A program made the translations under genes and the position numbers. From Luteolibacter yonseiensis (GTDB lineage Bacteria > Verrucomicrobiota > Verrucomicrobiia > Verrucomicrobiales > Akkermansiaceae), in assembly GCF_016595465.1 (NCBI RefSeq), contig NZ_JAENIK010000004.1, positions 620,001-684,000 on the forward strand: 64,000 bases of DNA. Reading direction: 5' to 3'. The notes under the pieces are model-generated. The model ran no database searches. It had not been told where the DNA came from and saw only the letters and a list, made by a program, of their open reading frames with translations. The first letter of the stretch is position 1. Each line of letters starts with the position of its first letter. This document shows, one piece after another, positions 9,100-19,400 of the stretch.

Positions 9100-12000
9100 T
9101 CACGGGATCCGGATGCCGAGCTTGGCGAACAGTTTGGAATTGGTCGCGAGGGATTGCGGAATACGTACGGTGACCTTGTCCACTCCGGTGCCGAAGCCGT
9201 TCGCCTCCACGTTGATGACGACCCCGTTCGTACCAGCCACCGCGGTCGTCCAACCCGTCAGGTCCGAGCCATACTCCACATAGGGATTGCTGCTGGCGGA
9301 TACCGAGGTGCGGCGGTAGACGAAGTCGAGATAGGCTCCGTTGACCTTCGACGTGGGCAACAACGCGCTGGAGTCGGAACCCGGTCCGGATGGATCGCCG
9401 CCGATGACGAACTCGATGCCATTCTTGATCCCATCCTGGTCGGAGTCCGCCCCCGCTCCGGCTCCGGCAATGCCGTTGCTGGCCTCGAAGCTGCCATAAG
9501 GAGTGCCCGGCAGCGTGTTGATCTGCAGGTCGATGGATTTGTTGCCGTTGTTGACGACCAGCATGGCACCAAGTCCCGCCGGGAGGGTTCCGAGGACAAA
9601 CGTGCCGGTTCCGACCTTGGAGCCGTCATATTTGATCAACGGGAACTGGCCGAGCACAGGTGCCGGATTGGTGACGTTGATGGTCACGGTGCCGTTCACC
9701 GTGAGATTTCCCGCCACATTCACCGGGGCAAAGGCCGGATCCGGCGCATCGCTGACCAAGCTGATATCCAGGGTGGAGGAAGCGGAGGTACCCAAGGTGA
9801 GATGGTTCACCGACAACTGGGTGCCTGGGGAAACAAGATTCACCCCGAGCGCCGCACCGTCCGCGACGGTGAAGTTCCCCTGGCCGTAATAGTTCGCATC
9901 CACCACCAGTTTGCCCGCGTTCACGAGCGTGGCGCCGGCGTAGGTGTTGGAACCGGTCAGGGTCAGCACTCCCGCTCCTGATTTGACGAGGCCGCCACCG
10001 GTCTCGCCATCCAGCAGTTGTTGTGCGATCGTGATCGAATTGCCGTTGGTGTCGATTTTCGCCCCTCCGGCCTTCACCGTCACCGTGTCGATGCCCGTCA
10101 TGAATTCGGCCGCAGCTCCGGTGCCGGCCTTGAGCAGGCCGCCGTTAAAACTGAAGCTGCTGGTACCACCCGCGTCGCTGATTTTCAGGGCGACGAGCGT
10201 TCCTCCGTCAAGATTCACCGCGGCGGTGGCTCCGCCACGGGAAAGGATGATTCCTCCCGAGCCGACGGAAGAAACCGTGCCGGTTCCCTGGATGTTCAGG
10301 GTTCCGTTTCCATTTTCCCCGACGACGATGGCACGGTCCGCTCCGGTTTGGTTGAATGTTCCTGTTCCGGAGACGGTCAGCACGCCGACACCGGCGGTTT
10401 CACGCGCGATGGCGACCCAGCCTCCGGCGTTGGTGACACCGCCGCTTTGCAGCCAGGTGCCGGTGCCGGATTTACCGATCTGGAATTCGTTTCCGCCGCC
10501 TGTCACGGTGCCGCCCGTCTGGGTGACGGTCCCCTGCTGGGTGACATCCCTTCCGACATACAAGCTCCCGGTGGTGCTGAATGAGGCGTTGTCCTTGAGG
10601 CTCAGGCTGCCGCTTCCACCGCGACCGACATCCGCATCGGCCAGGACGGTCAGACTGCCGGAGTTTTCCAGAGAGACCGAGCCGGTGGTTCCAACACTCG
10701 GAGCGATCCACAGACGGTTGTTCGAGCGATAGGTCGATGTACCTTTGATATTCAGCGTCCCGGTCGAGCCGGTGTTCTGGGCCACGTCGGTATTGTCGGA
10801 GACCATGGAGGAGGCGCCGTTGAGGGTCACCGTCGCGGTGGCTCCGGAGCTTTCACCGATCTTGCTGAATCCCGTGGTATAACTGGAGTCGTTCAGCGTG
10901 AGGACGGAGGTTCCAACGTATTCGGCCAATCCGTTGTTATAGCCGAGGGATAGATTGGCGGTGGCGACCGTCGAACTCGTGAACGTGGCGGTGGACACGT
11001 GTCCCTCCGTTCCGTTGCCACGGGCGAGCGCCAGGTAACCGGTGCTGTTCAGCGTGGTGTGGTCCAGCACCAGGTCCGCACCGGAAGTGAGCACGGTGCC
11101 TACCCATACGTCACCGGTGACGGAGTTCGTCTGGGTGCCGCCGCCGCTCAGCACCAGGCTGCCTTGTTCGACCCGGACGCCGGGGCTGAGACCACCGGCG
11201 AGAATATTCGCACCGGGGTTTGTCAGCCTGAGCGTTCCGGCGCCGGTTTTGGCCCACAGTCCCGCGGTGGCGGTGACCGTTCCACCCACCGTGAGTGAAT
11301 TCGCGACCTCGATCGCGCTGTTGCTTGCCGCAATGGTGAAGCCACGGTCCGTGGTCGCCGCGGGGCCGGTGTAACTCAGCTTGCCGCCGGCCAGCACGAG
11401 GTTCGCCGGATTGACCGGAGAAGCTCCGATGCCGCTCGGGCTTCCAGCGTTCGCGATGCCGCCCACACTCAGGGTGCCGGCCTCGATGCGGGTCACGCCA
11501 GTATAGGCGTTCGGGGTGCTGATGGTCACGGTTCCGGGACCTTGCTTGAGCACGCTGGCTGTTCCATTGATGCCGCCCGCGCCGGTGATCGAATAACTGA
11601 TGACGTCGTTGTTGAAAGTCACGAGCCCGGGACTCACTCCCTCCGCGGCGATGACCACATCCGGATTCGGCGGATTCTCAAAATCGACGAGCCCGCGATC
11701 CAGGAACGCCACCGGGGCGCCGGTGGTGAACGGCGCCGGGGCTCCGGTGAGGACGTCGTTCCAATTCGTATTCGCCGTATTCCAGACCCCGCCGGTGAGT
11801 TCCGAATCATCCCATTCCAGCAATTTCGCCTGGTCGATGACCAGATAGACGATGTTGGGATCCGTGGTGGTGTCCAGCTCGGCAACCACGCCCGGTGGCA
11901 GGGAGCCGAGAACGAACGTGCCCGTGCCGGACTTGGAGCCGAACTGGATCAATGGCAGTGATCCGACCTCGGGGTAGCCGTTGCTGATATTGATGGTCGT

Positions 12001-13941
12001 GGTCCCGTTGACGGCGAGATTTCCCACGACATTCAACGTCGCGGATCCCGGATTGCCGAAGCTCCCCAGATTCATCTCGAGCGTGGTGGCCGACGCCGAC
12101 GTTCCCAACGTGAGATTGGACACGTTCAGGGACTGGCCCGCCGAGCGGCGTGTCACGCCGAGCGTCTTGCCGTTCGCCACGGTGAAAGCGCCCGCCTCCG
12201 TGTTCCGGGTTGTGACGACAAGCTTGCCATCGGTCACCTGGGTGGGACCGGTGTGGGTGCTGTCGCCTGTGAGATTCAGCGTGCCGCTGCCGAGCTTGGT
12301 GAGAGTGCCGCCGCCGCCGAAGACCTGGGAGGCCGTGGCGGTGAATCCCTGGGTGTCGATGAGCGCGCCACCGGTGACGATGTCCGCCGTGCTGATTCCG
12401 GAGACCAGCGAGTCGGTGCTTGCCGTCGCACGGAGGGTGGTGCCGTCGAAGTGGGCGGTGGAAGTCCCCGATCCGCCGATGAGGCTGGGGGTTTCAAGTG
12501 TTCCGCCGGAAAGATTGACGGTTCCGGTGCTGCCCGAGAACCCGACGACCATCTGGGAAGTGCGGAAAACCGCCGTTTCCTTCATCGTGAGCACGGCCGT
12601 GTTGTTGGCCTCCTTGCCGATGTGGGTGACCCCGCCAGTCACATCGACCAAGCCGCCCTTGAACGTGTAATCCGCCGTCGAACCGCCGTTTCCGCCACCC
12701 GCGGCGAGGATGAAGTCCCCGGTACCGCTCTTGTTGATGGTTCCGCCGGTCTGGGTGAAAGAGGCCGCGCCGCCATTGCGCCCGATGACCACCCAGTTGC
12801 CCAGGTTGAGCGTTCCTCCGCTCATCGCGTAGGTCCCGCTGGCGCCGGCTCCCGATCCAACCCAGAACTCCGCTCCATTCACCGAGATCGTCCCGTTCGT
12901 CTGATTCAGGGTGCCGTTCGCGCCGTCTCCCACGATGAAGGCTCCTCCATTGTTGGTTTTGTTGATGGTGCCTCCCTCGACATTCAGGGTCCCGGTTCCG
13001 GTCTGCCGTCCCACGCAGAACCAGCTGTTCGTGTTGATCACTCCGCTCTTCAACGTCGCGGTTCCGATGCTTCCCGCGCCGGTGCCGACCCAGAACTCGC
13101 CGTTGTTGCTGATGGTTCCGCCGTTGACGGTGACCGTGGCCTTTCCTCCGGCCTGGGCTGCCGCGAAGTTGTTGTTACTGGTGATGGTTCCGCCATTCAG
13201 GTTCACGAAGCCGTTTCCTCCGGCATCACCGACGATGAAATTGTTGGCACCGGTTTTGGTGAAAGCCCCGCCGGACATGTTGAGTGTTCCGGTGACGCCG
13301 CCGGCACCTGCGGCGCCGTTGCCGATATTGACCGTGCCATTGGGGGCCACCGTGCCGCTGTCGATGTTCAGAACCCCGGTGCTGGTATTCGTGCCGACGT
13401 GAAGCGCGCTGGTGGAGGAAAGCGTCCCCGTGGTGTGGACGTTCACCCGGCCGTTGCCGCCGCTGCCCCCGTCACCACCGCCGATGCGGAGCTCCCCCCG
13501 CACGTTCATGCTGCCGGAGCCTTGGCCGAATCCGGTGAGGGTTCCGCCGGTCGCCGCGGTGTTGGCCAGGTTGAACACGCCGGTGCCGCCGTTGTGACCG
13601 ATTTTCATCCAGTTGCCGCTGCCCGTTTGTGCCGTGCCGGCGGTTTGATCCAACCGGCCATTGGTGGAGGCTCCCGCACCGATCAGGATATCCGCCGGCT
13701 GGGTCGTGATGTTCGAGGAAATGGTGGCGACCGGCGAACTGATGTTGATGGTGGCGGCCGAACCGGTGGTGCCAATGTCACCTACCCAGTTGCCGTTGTC
13801 GTTCCACTCCGTCACCACGGTGCCGGTGCCGTCCCAGACGGTTGCGAACGCCGCACCCCCGAAGCAGATGGACACGGCGGCGGAACTGGCGGCGAGGGGG
13901 AATCGGGCGGCCCGCCCGAATAAATTTGGCTTAGACTTCAT
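9100..13941 (-). CDS. Large secreted protein with autotransporter-associated beta-strand repeats
   Basis: The ATG at 13941 gives a 1613-residue protein starting MKSKPNLFGRAARF, with a signal peptide ending near FGGAAFA. Almost the whole body is Gly/Thr/Ser/Asn-rich beta-helix sequence. Classic autotransporter-associated repeats are visible, such as LTKLGSGTLNLTGDSTHTG, LVKSGAGVLTLTGSNTYAG and LKQGPGTVTISTPNAYTG. Between them are many short units of the type GTLN-GG-T, INKTNNGG and FIVGDG. A module beginning NLAVNGT and ending near GTGTFVLG occurs twice (near residues 640 and 1440), so the protein seems to be internally duplicated. There is no C-terminal beta-barrel. The end instead has a DSDQDGIKNGIEF calcium-loop-like motif and a compact domain ending KLFAKLGIRIP. 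A role as a cell-surface or matrix protein is inferred. Confidence 0.9.
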   Translation of the reverse strand: MKSKPNLFGRAARFPLAASSAAVSICFGGAAFATVWDGTGTVVTEWNDNGNWVGDIGTTGSAATINISSPVATISSNITTQPADILIGAGASTNGRLDQTAGTAQTGSGNWMKIGHNGGTGVFNLANTAATGGTLTGFGQGSGSMNVRGELRIGGGDGGSGGNGRVNVHTTGTLSSTSALHVGTNTSTGVLNIDSGTVAPNGTVNIGNGAAGAGGVTGTLNMSGGAFTKTGANNFIVGDAGGNGFVNLNGGTITSNNNFAAAQAGGKATVTVNGGTISNNGEFWVGTGAGSIGTATLKSGVINTNSWFCVGRQTGTGTLNVEGGTINKTNNGGAFIVGDGANGTLNQTNGTISVNGAEFWVGSGAGASGTYAMSGGTLNLGNWVVIGRNGGAASFTQTGGTINKSGTGDFILAAGGGNGGSTADYTFKGGLVDVTGGVTHIGKEANNTAVLTMKETAVFRTSQMVVGFSGSTGTVNLSGGTLETPSLIGGSGTSTAHFDGTTLRATASTDSLVSGISTADIVTGGALIDTQGFTATASQVFGGGGTLTKLGSGTLNLTGDSTHTGPTQVTDGKLVVTTRNTEAGAFTVANGKTLGVTRRSAGQSLNVSNLTLGTSASATTLEMNLGSFGNPGSATLNVVGNLAVNGTTTINISNGYPEVGSLPLIQFGSKSGTGTFVLGSLPPGVVAELDTTTDPNIVYLVIDQAKLLEWDDSELTGGVWNTANTNWNDVLTGAPAPFTTGAPVAFLDRGLVDFENPPNPDVVIAAEGVSPGLVTFNNDVISYSITGAGGINGTASVLKQGPGTVTISTPNAYTGVTRIEAGTLSVGGIANAGSPSGIGASPVNPANLVLAGGKLSYTGPAATTDRGFTIAASNSAIEVANSLTVGGTVTATAGLWAKTGAGTLRLTNPGANILAGGLSPGVRVEQGSLVLSGGGTQTNSVTGDVWVGTVLTSGADLVLDHTTLNSTGYLALARGNGTEGHVSTATFTSSTVATANLSLGYNNGLAEYVGTSVLTLNDSSYTTGFSKIGESSGATATVTLNGASSMVSDNTDVAQNTGSTGTLNIKGTSTYRSNNRLWIAPSVGTTGSVSLENSGSLTVLADADVGRGGSGSLSLKDNASFSTTGSLYVGRDVTQQGTVTQTGGTVTGGGNEFQIGKSGTGTWLQSGGVTNAGGWVAIARETAGVGVLTVSGTGTFNQTGADRAIVVGENGNGTLNIQGTGTVSSVGSGGIILSRGGATAAVNLDGGTLVALKISDAGGTSSFSFNGGLLKAGTGAAAEFMTGIDTVTVKAGGAKIDTNGNSITIAQQLLDGETGGGLVKSGAGVLTLTGSNTYAGATLVNAGKLVVDANYYGQGNFTVADGAALGVNLVSPGTQLSVNHLTLGTSASSTLDISLVSDAPDPAFAPVNVAGNLTVNGTVTINVTNPAPVLGQFPLIKYDGSKVGTGTFVLGTLPAGLGAMLVVNNGNKSIDLQINTLPGTPYGSFEASNGIAGAGAGADSDQDGIKNGIEFVIGGDPSGPGSDSSALLPTSKVNGAYLDFVYRRTSVSASSNPYVEYGSDLTGWTTAVAGTNGVVINVEANGFGTGVDKVTVRIPQSLATNSKLFAKLGIRIP

Positions 13942-14246
13942 GAAATGTGGGTTTGTATGGTTTTGTGGATTTTCGAATCGCGATCCTCTCAATCGGGGAA
14001 TTCCGACGGACTGCGACGTCCCCTGCCGATTTCCGCCAAAAAAGATCAAAAAAGTTTCTTTTGGCAGAATCCGCCAACGATTATCCTGATGATCAGCAGG
14101 TTGGGCTTTTTGGGTTTAAAGGCATTGCGCCCCGGCCCGAACTCCGCGCAATCTCCCGCTGGCCCCGTTGCGGAAAGCCGTGGCGAAAAGAACGCCTGCG
14201 GATCCCGCAAAAAGTCCGGCCCGACATTTTCAAATCCCAACCCCCA
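13942..14246. promoter_or_regulatory. Divergent intergenic region between surface protein and kinase
   Basis: About 305 bp separate the two chosen starts and should hold both promoters. The part nearest the surface-protein start is AT-richer than the surroundings. It includes GCCAAAA (14035-14041) and TTTTGGC (14059-14065), an inverted repeat that could be a protein-binding site. No convincing -35/-10 pair was found. The kinase frame stays open upstream of GTG 14247 through this whole region, so a longer kinase N-terminus cannot be excluded, but its sequence there looks non-coding. Confidence 0.5.
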
Positions 14247-16469
14247 GTGACAAAAGCCGAGTCTTCAAGAGAGGTGGAATGCGCGATTCTGGAGGTCGCG
14301 TTGTCGCTTGATGAAGAGGCGCGGAGGGAGTTTCTGACGCGAACGTTCCAGAACGACGCGGAGGGACTTTCCGAAATGAGGATTCTGGTCGACGCCACCC
14401 GTGGAGCCACGTCCTTTTTCCTCGACGCCCGCGAACGACGCGCCCGGATGGCATCGGACATCATTTCCGAAATGGCACCCTCGGACACTTCCGCCGCGTC
14501 ACCATTGGATGCGTTGATCGAAGGCCCCGGAGCGAAACTCGGCCGTTACCGTCTGGTGAAACGCATCGGCGAGGGCGGCGGCGGCGTGGTCTACGAGGCG
14601 GAGCAGGAGGAACCCATCCGGCGGCGCGTGGCGATCAAGATCGTGCGGCTCGGCATGAATACCGAGAGCGTCATCGCGCGTTTCGAGATCGAGCGGCAGG
14701 CGCTCGCACTGATGGACCATCCGAACATCGCCAAGGTGCTCGATGCCGGAGCCGCCTCGTCCGGACGACCGTACTTCGTGATGGAGCTCGTTACCGGTGA
14801 GAAAATCACTTCCTACTGCGACTCGAAGAAACTGGGAACCGTGCAGCGGCTCCATCTTTTCATCAAGGTCTGCCACGCCATCCAGCACGCGCACCAGAAG
14901 GGCATCATCCACCGGGACATCAAGCCGTCGAACATCCTCGTCGCCGACCACGATGGCCTCGATGAACCGAAGGTGATTGATTTCGGCATCGCCAAGGCCA
15001 TCGAGTCCCAGGCCTTCGGAGAAAAGCCGTTCACGTCGCACGATCAGTTTTTCGGCACGCCCGCCTACATGAGTCCGGAGCAGATCGATCTGGCGGGACT
15101 GGACGTGGACACCCGCAGCGACATCTACAGCCTGGGCGTGCTGCTCTACGAGCTGCTGACCTCGCGCACCCCGCTGGACGGCGACCTGCTGGCCACCCAG
15201 GGTATTTCAAAAATCCGGGACACCTTGCTCAACACCGAGATCCAACGCCCCTCCCTCATGCTCGGCGAGGTGGGCAGGGACGTTTTGCAAACCGTCGCCA
15301 AGGATCGCAAGGCGGAGCCCACACAACTGGTCAGCTTCATCCGCGGCGACCTCGACTGGATCGTGCTCAGGGCGATGGACAAGAACCGGGCGCGCCGCTA
15401 CCAGACCGTCAACAGTCTCGCGCGGGACGTGCAGCGGTTCCTGGAGCACCAGCCCGTCACCGCCCGGCCACCGGGCCGGCTTTACCTTCTCGAGAAATTC
15501 ATCCGCCGGAACCGCCTCGCCGTGAGTGCCGGAATCGCGCTCGCGGCCTCGCTGGTGGCGGGCCTCGTGATCTCCACCGGGCTTTACAAGCGCGAACGCC
15601 AGGCGCTCCGCGAGCAGCTCCGGCTGCGCGAGGAGGCACAAGCCGCCAGGGCCGTGGAAAGCCGCCTGCGCGAGGAGGCCGACGCGCGGGCGAACGTCGC
15701 GCGCGTGGCATTCCTCCTCGATCAGGGCCGCATCGACGAGGCCGACACATTGCGGCAGAAATACCCCTTGTCGTCCATCGAGCCATCGCTCGAAGCCGCA
15801 TCCGTCTTCCGGGCTCTCGGAGACTGGAACGCCACCCACGGCCGATGGGACCAGGCGATCCAATGCTTCAAGCTGCTGATGCAGGCGAACCTGTTGGACG
15901 AACCCTCCAACGTCCTCCAGCGGTCGGACTTCCTGGCCATCAGTTCCGCGCTGCTCTACCACGAGAAGGAGGAATACCTCGCGTTCCGCAGGGAGGTGAA
16001 GGAGCGCTACCTCACCCCGCGCAATACCTTGCAAGCGGAGCATCTCCTGAAGATCTGCCTCCTCAGCCCTGCCGACCACGACCTGCTCAAGCGTCTCAGG
16101 CACACGGTGGAGGTGATGGGGGAGCCCACCCTCACTTCCCTTCCTTCCTGGTCGGGCTTCGCCCTGGGTCTCTACCACTACCGGGAAGGTGCTCACGAAG
16201 CCGCGCTGAGGGTTTGCGAAACCGGCCTGGCGGATCCCCGGATCAAGAATTCCTGCCGCGCATCCATCCTCACCCTTCTGTCCATGATCCACTCACGCAT
16301 GGGAGGTGTCGCGAAGGCGGACGAGACATTGGCGGAAGCCAGAAAGCTTATCACCGAATCCGAAGGAAACGACGCGGTGCAGGGCAGCTCGGTTCCTCCC
16401 TACTGGTTCGACTGGGTCATCGCCGAGCTGCTGGTCAAGGAGGCGGAGCAGGAGATCGCCAAAAGGTGA
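14247..16469 (+). CDS. Transmembrane Ser/Thr protein kinase (PknB-like) with extracytoplasmic repeat region
   Basis: Starting at GTG 14247 the protein has 740 residues. An N-terminal acidic helical segment (about 1-95) precedes a eukaryotic-type kinase domain. This has the glycine loop GEGGGGVVYEAE (108-119), the ATP-binding lysine K131 in VAIKI, the catalytic HRDIKPSN (222-229), DFG (245-247) and MSPEQ near 275. A hydrophobic helix at about 424-445 follows, then a coiled-coil-like Arg/Glu/Ala stretch and helical TPR-like sequence to the end. The kinase is therefore cytoplasmic with an exported C-terminal region that could sense or bind partners. Kinases of this layout commonly accompany ECF sigma factors such as the one at 8451-9005. 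The start is the least certain part. Confidence 0.88.
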   Translation: MTKAESSREVECAILEVALSLDEEARREFLTRTFQNDAEGLSEMRILVDATRGATSFFLDARERRARMASDIISEMAPSDTSAASPLDALIEGPGAKLGRYRLVKRIGEGGGGVVYEAEQEEPIRRRVAIKIVRLGMNTESVIARFEIERQALALMDHPNIAKVLDAGAASSGRPYFVMELVTGEKITSYCDSKKLGTVQRLHLFIKVCHAIQHAHQKGIIHRDIKPSNILVADHDGLDEPKVIDFGIAKAIESQAFGEKPFTSHDQFFGTPAYMSPEQIDLAGLDVDTRSDIYSLGVLLYELLTSRTPLDGDLLATQGISKIRDTLLNTEIQRPSLMLGEVGRDVLQTVAKDRKAEPTQLVSFIRGDLDWIVLRAMDKNRARRYQTVNSLARDVQRFLEHQPVTARPPGRLYLLEKFIRRNRLAVSAGIALAASLVAGLVISTGLYKRERQALREQLRLREEAQAARAVESRLREEADARANVARVAFLLDQGRIDEADTLRQKYPLSSIEPSLEAASVFRALGDWNATHGRWDQAIQCFKLLMQANLLDEPSNVLQRSDFLAISSALLYHEKEEYLAFRREVKERYLTPRNTLQAEHLLKICLLSPADHDLLKRLRHTVEVMGEPTLTSLPSWSGFALGLYHYREGAHEAALRVCETGLADPRIKNSCRASILTLLSMIHSRMGGVAKADETLAEARKLITESEGNDAVQGSSVPPYWFDWVIAELLVKEAEQEIAKR

Positions 16470-16494
16470 TGCGTGCACCACACAGCCGCCGGAC

Positions 16495-19400
16495 TCAGGG
16501 CAGCTCCACCCGCGCGCGGTAGAAGGCCTTTCCCGAAGGCGGCGCGGGATCTTCCAGTACCAGGTCTCCGGGCCGGGTGAGCAGGGGAGGGGCGTCGACG
16601 GAAGACCACGAGTCAGGCAGCAGGGTGGTGGTGCGTTCGAGCAGGTAGCGCCGGCCGGGTTTCCCAGGGATGGTCATGTGGAACGGAGCACCCGCGCCCG
16701 TTGTCTCGAACGTCTTCATCACGAAACGATCGGCGGGATCGAGGGGATCGGTGTTGGCGATGAATTCGTCGCCATTGGTCACGCCGTCTCCATCCGGATC
16801 GAGAGCGTCATCCGCAGAGGCTCCATCGTCGCCGAACATCGCGGTTTTCCAATTTTCACGCAGCTCCGCATGATCGGACGCACTGCCCAGCCAGATGGAG
16901 TGCCTCCCGCCGCGCACGTTTTCAAGGACGAGCCAACCGTTCTCCACCGGAGCGGCGACGGTGGTTCCATTGACGATGAGACGCGGATCGGCCAAGCCCT
17001 TGGTGGGGACCAGCACGCGGACGAGCATGTTTCCCGGAATATCCACGGTGAGCCGGAAGGTGCCGGGCGAATTTTCCACCCGGATCCCGACGGGTCCGCG
17101 GATGGTGGGTATCACTCCGGAAGCAAGAGTCAGGCCGTTGGTTCCTTCACCGGTGCCGAGCCGTGGCTGGATCCGTGCGGTCGCGTAGCCGGGCGTGAGC
17201 GGGGCGAGACCCAGCACATAGCGCGGGATGATGTTCGCGGGAACCGCGCCCCATGCATGGTTCCAGTCCTGGTTCGGCTTGTAGTTGTTTCCCCACGCCT
17301 CCATCGCGATGGTGGAACCCTTCGCGATCATGTTCCACCAGTGGCGGTCGTAGGTGGTGGAGTTGTCCTTCATCAGTCCGATGGCGTGATCCGCCTCGCC
17401 GCCTTCGAACAAGGCTTCCAGCAGATACTGCGCGGCATAGACGCTGCACGGCATTTTCTTGGATTTCAGGAAATCGAGAACCGCCTGTTTGTCCGGCGGC
17501 TCGATCCCCATGGCGAGGGGGAAAAAATTGGCATGGGCCGAGACATGGGCGGTCGACGCGCCATCCTTGTAGCGGCTGCCGTTCCAGAACACGCTGTTGA
17601 AATTCGACGCGAGGAGATCCGCGCGCGCCGTGAACGCCGCTTGATCCGCCGTGTTTCCAAGCACCCCGGCGATGTCCGCGAGGATTCTCCAGGACTTGTG
17701 GTAGAACGCGTTCACCACCGTGTTCTCCGCCGTGAGCACGTAGCCATCCCGCTCGCCGGCCGGCCAGTCCACGATGTTGTTGTTGGAATGCGAGAGTATC
17801 CCGTCGGCGCGGACTTCCGGTTGGTATTGCGCGACGTGGCTGACAAGCTTGCCGTAGTTCACCGCCAGGGCCTCGACGTTGCCGGTGTGCATGTAGTCCG
17901 CCCAAGCCATCAGCGGAAAATGCAGTTTCCACTCGGTCGGCCAGGTCGAGTGGTCGAGCAGCCATTCATAAGAATAGCGCGCGGTGGTGAATTCGCGATC
18001 CACCGCGTAGTGGCCGAGCTGGTTGATGTAGGCGTCCGCCTCGTAAGGCAGGCGTTCGCGGTCGCCATCCACGTACACACCCGCGAAGGTGGTGGCCTTC
18101 ATCGAATGGCGGCACATTTCCCAAACGGCGTCCAGCGTTGGGTCGGAAGAACCGAAGCGGGCGGCTTTTCCAGAAAACGGAACATGCAGCACCTGCTGGC
18201 GGATGTCCGCCACCGTCACCCCGGCAGGGCAGTTCGCCAGTTCGACGTAGCGGAAGGGCGTGACCACGCCCCCTGCGAAGCCGTCCACCAGGATGCCGTT
18301 GCCACTGACGTCGTTGCTGCGGATCTTGTAAACCACATCGCCGTTCCGCAGCGTGACGGTCGCCTGCGTCGTGGCCGGGTCGGTGGTGGTGCCACCGGCA
18401 TCCACCACCGAGTTCGCGGTGGCGTGCTCGCTGAACCTCACCGTCATCTTCCTCCCGGCGTAGGCACCGTTCAGGCGCACGGTGAGATAACCGAAGCCGT
18501 CTCTCCCGAAATCGACGAAATAATTGCCGTCTCCCTTGGCGATGCATTTGACCGGCGGCACGACGGTTCCGAACGCGGGCTGGTACCGCCCGGCCCAGTT
18601 GTAGCCCGTGCTGTCGTTCGCGGATGCCTTGTAGATGGAACGCGCGCCTGATTGGGGCGGCGTGGAGTCGATGGTGAATGTCTGGATGGCCGACCATGCG
18701 CCGCCTTTTCCCTCCGCGTCCCAAGTGCGGACACGCCACGAGTAAGTCTGGCCGGCGACGAGCTCGGGGCCGGTGTATCCGACGTCGACCGAATCACCGG
18801 AAGAAATCTTACCACTGTCCCAGATGTCACCCGTGCCCTTTCCCGCAAGCAGCGGGGTGGAGGCCACGATGATCCGGCGGGCGCTCTGGAAGTCGCCACG
18901 GCGCGAGGGCTGGTAGATCCATGCGAACTCCGGTGTCTTGTCAGGAATGGTCGTGAGGTGGGGCAGGGCAAGGAGATCCACCATCAGCCCGGCCGGCCGG
19001 CCCGGATCCACCTCCGCTCCCGGATGGGAGAGAGGATCGTTGGGATCGGTCCCGGCACCTTGCTCGGCCGCATTGGAGGCACCATCTTCGTCCGGATCAT
19101 TTCCCGCGACCTGCGCGAGACTGGCGAAATGTTTTCTCTCCCAATCATCCGTGAGCCCGTCCGTGTCGCCGTCGCCCGGTACGGATCCGGCGTTGTCCGG
19201 TGCGGTTCCGGCGGCATATTCCTCGAAGTTCGAGGCCCCGTCTCCGTCGAAATCATCACCGGGGCGCACCTCCTGAAGCACGGTGATGGAGTCCGTGGCA
19301 CTCGCATTGATGATCCCCAGCTCCCACTCGTCGGGAAGTCCGTCCTGATCGACATCCCCCGGGTCATTGAAGACCGCCGGGTTGGTGCCGAGGGCTTCCT

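Noticed and set aside
12253..13923. A 556-codon open frame on the plus strand opposite the surface-protein gene
   Set aside because: Composition is low-complexity Gly/Arg/Ala/Asp and has no domain; the minus-strand frame has a signal peptide and clear beta repeats. High GC gives long antisense frames.
16306..18651. A 781-codon plus-strand open frame opposite the rhamnosidase
   Set aside because: No recognisable motif; it is a shadow of the well-supported minus-strand gene and overlaps the kinase end.
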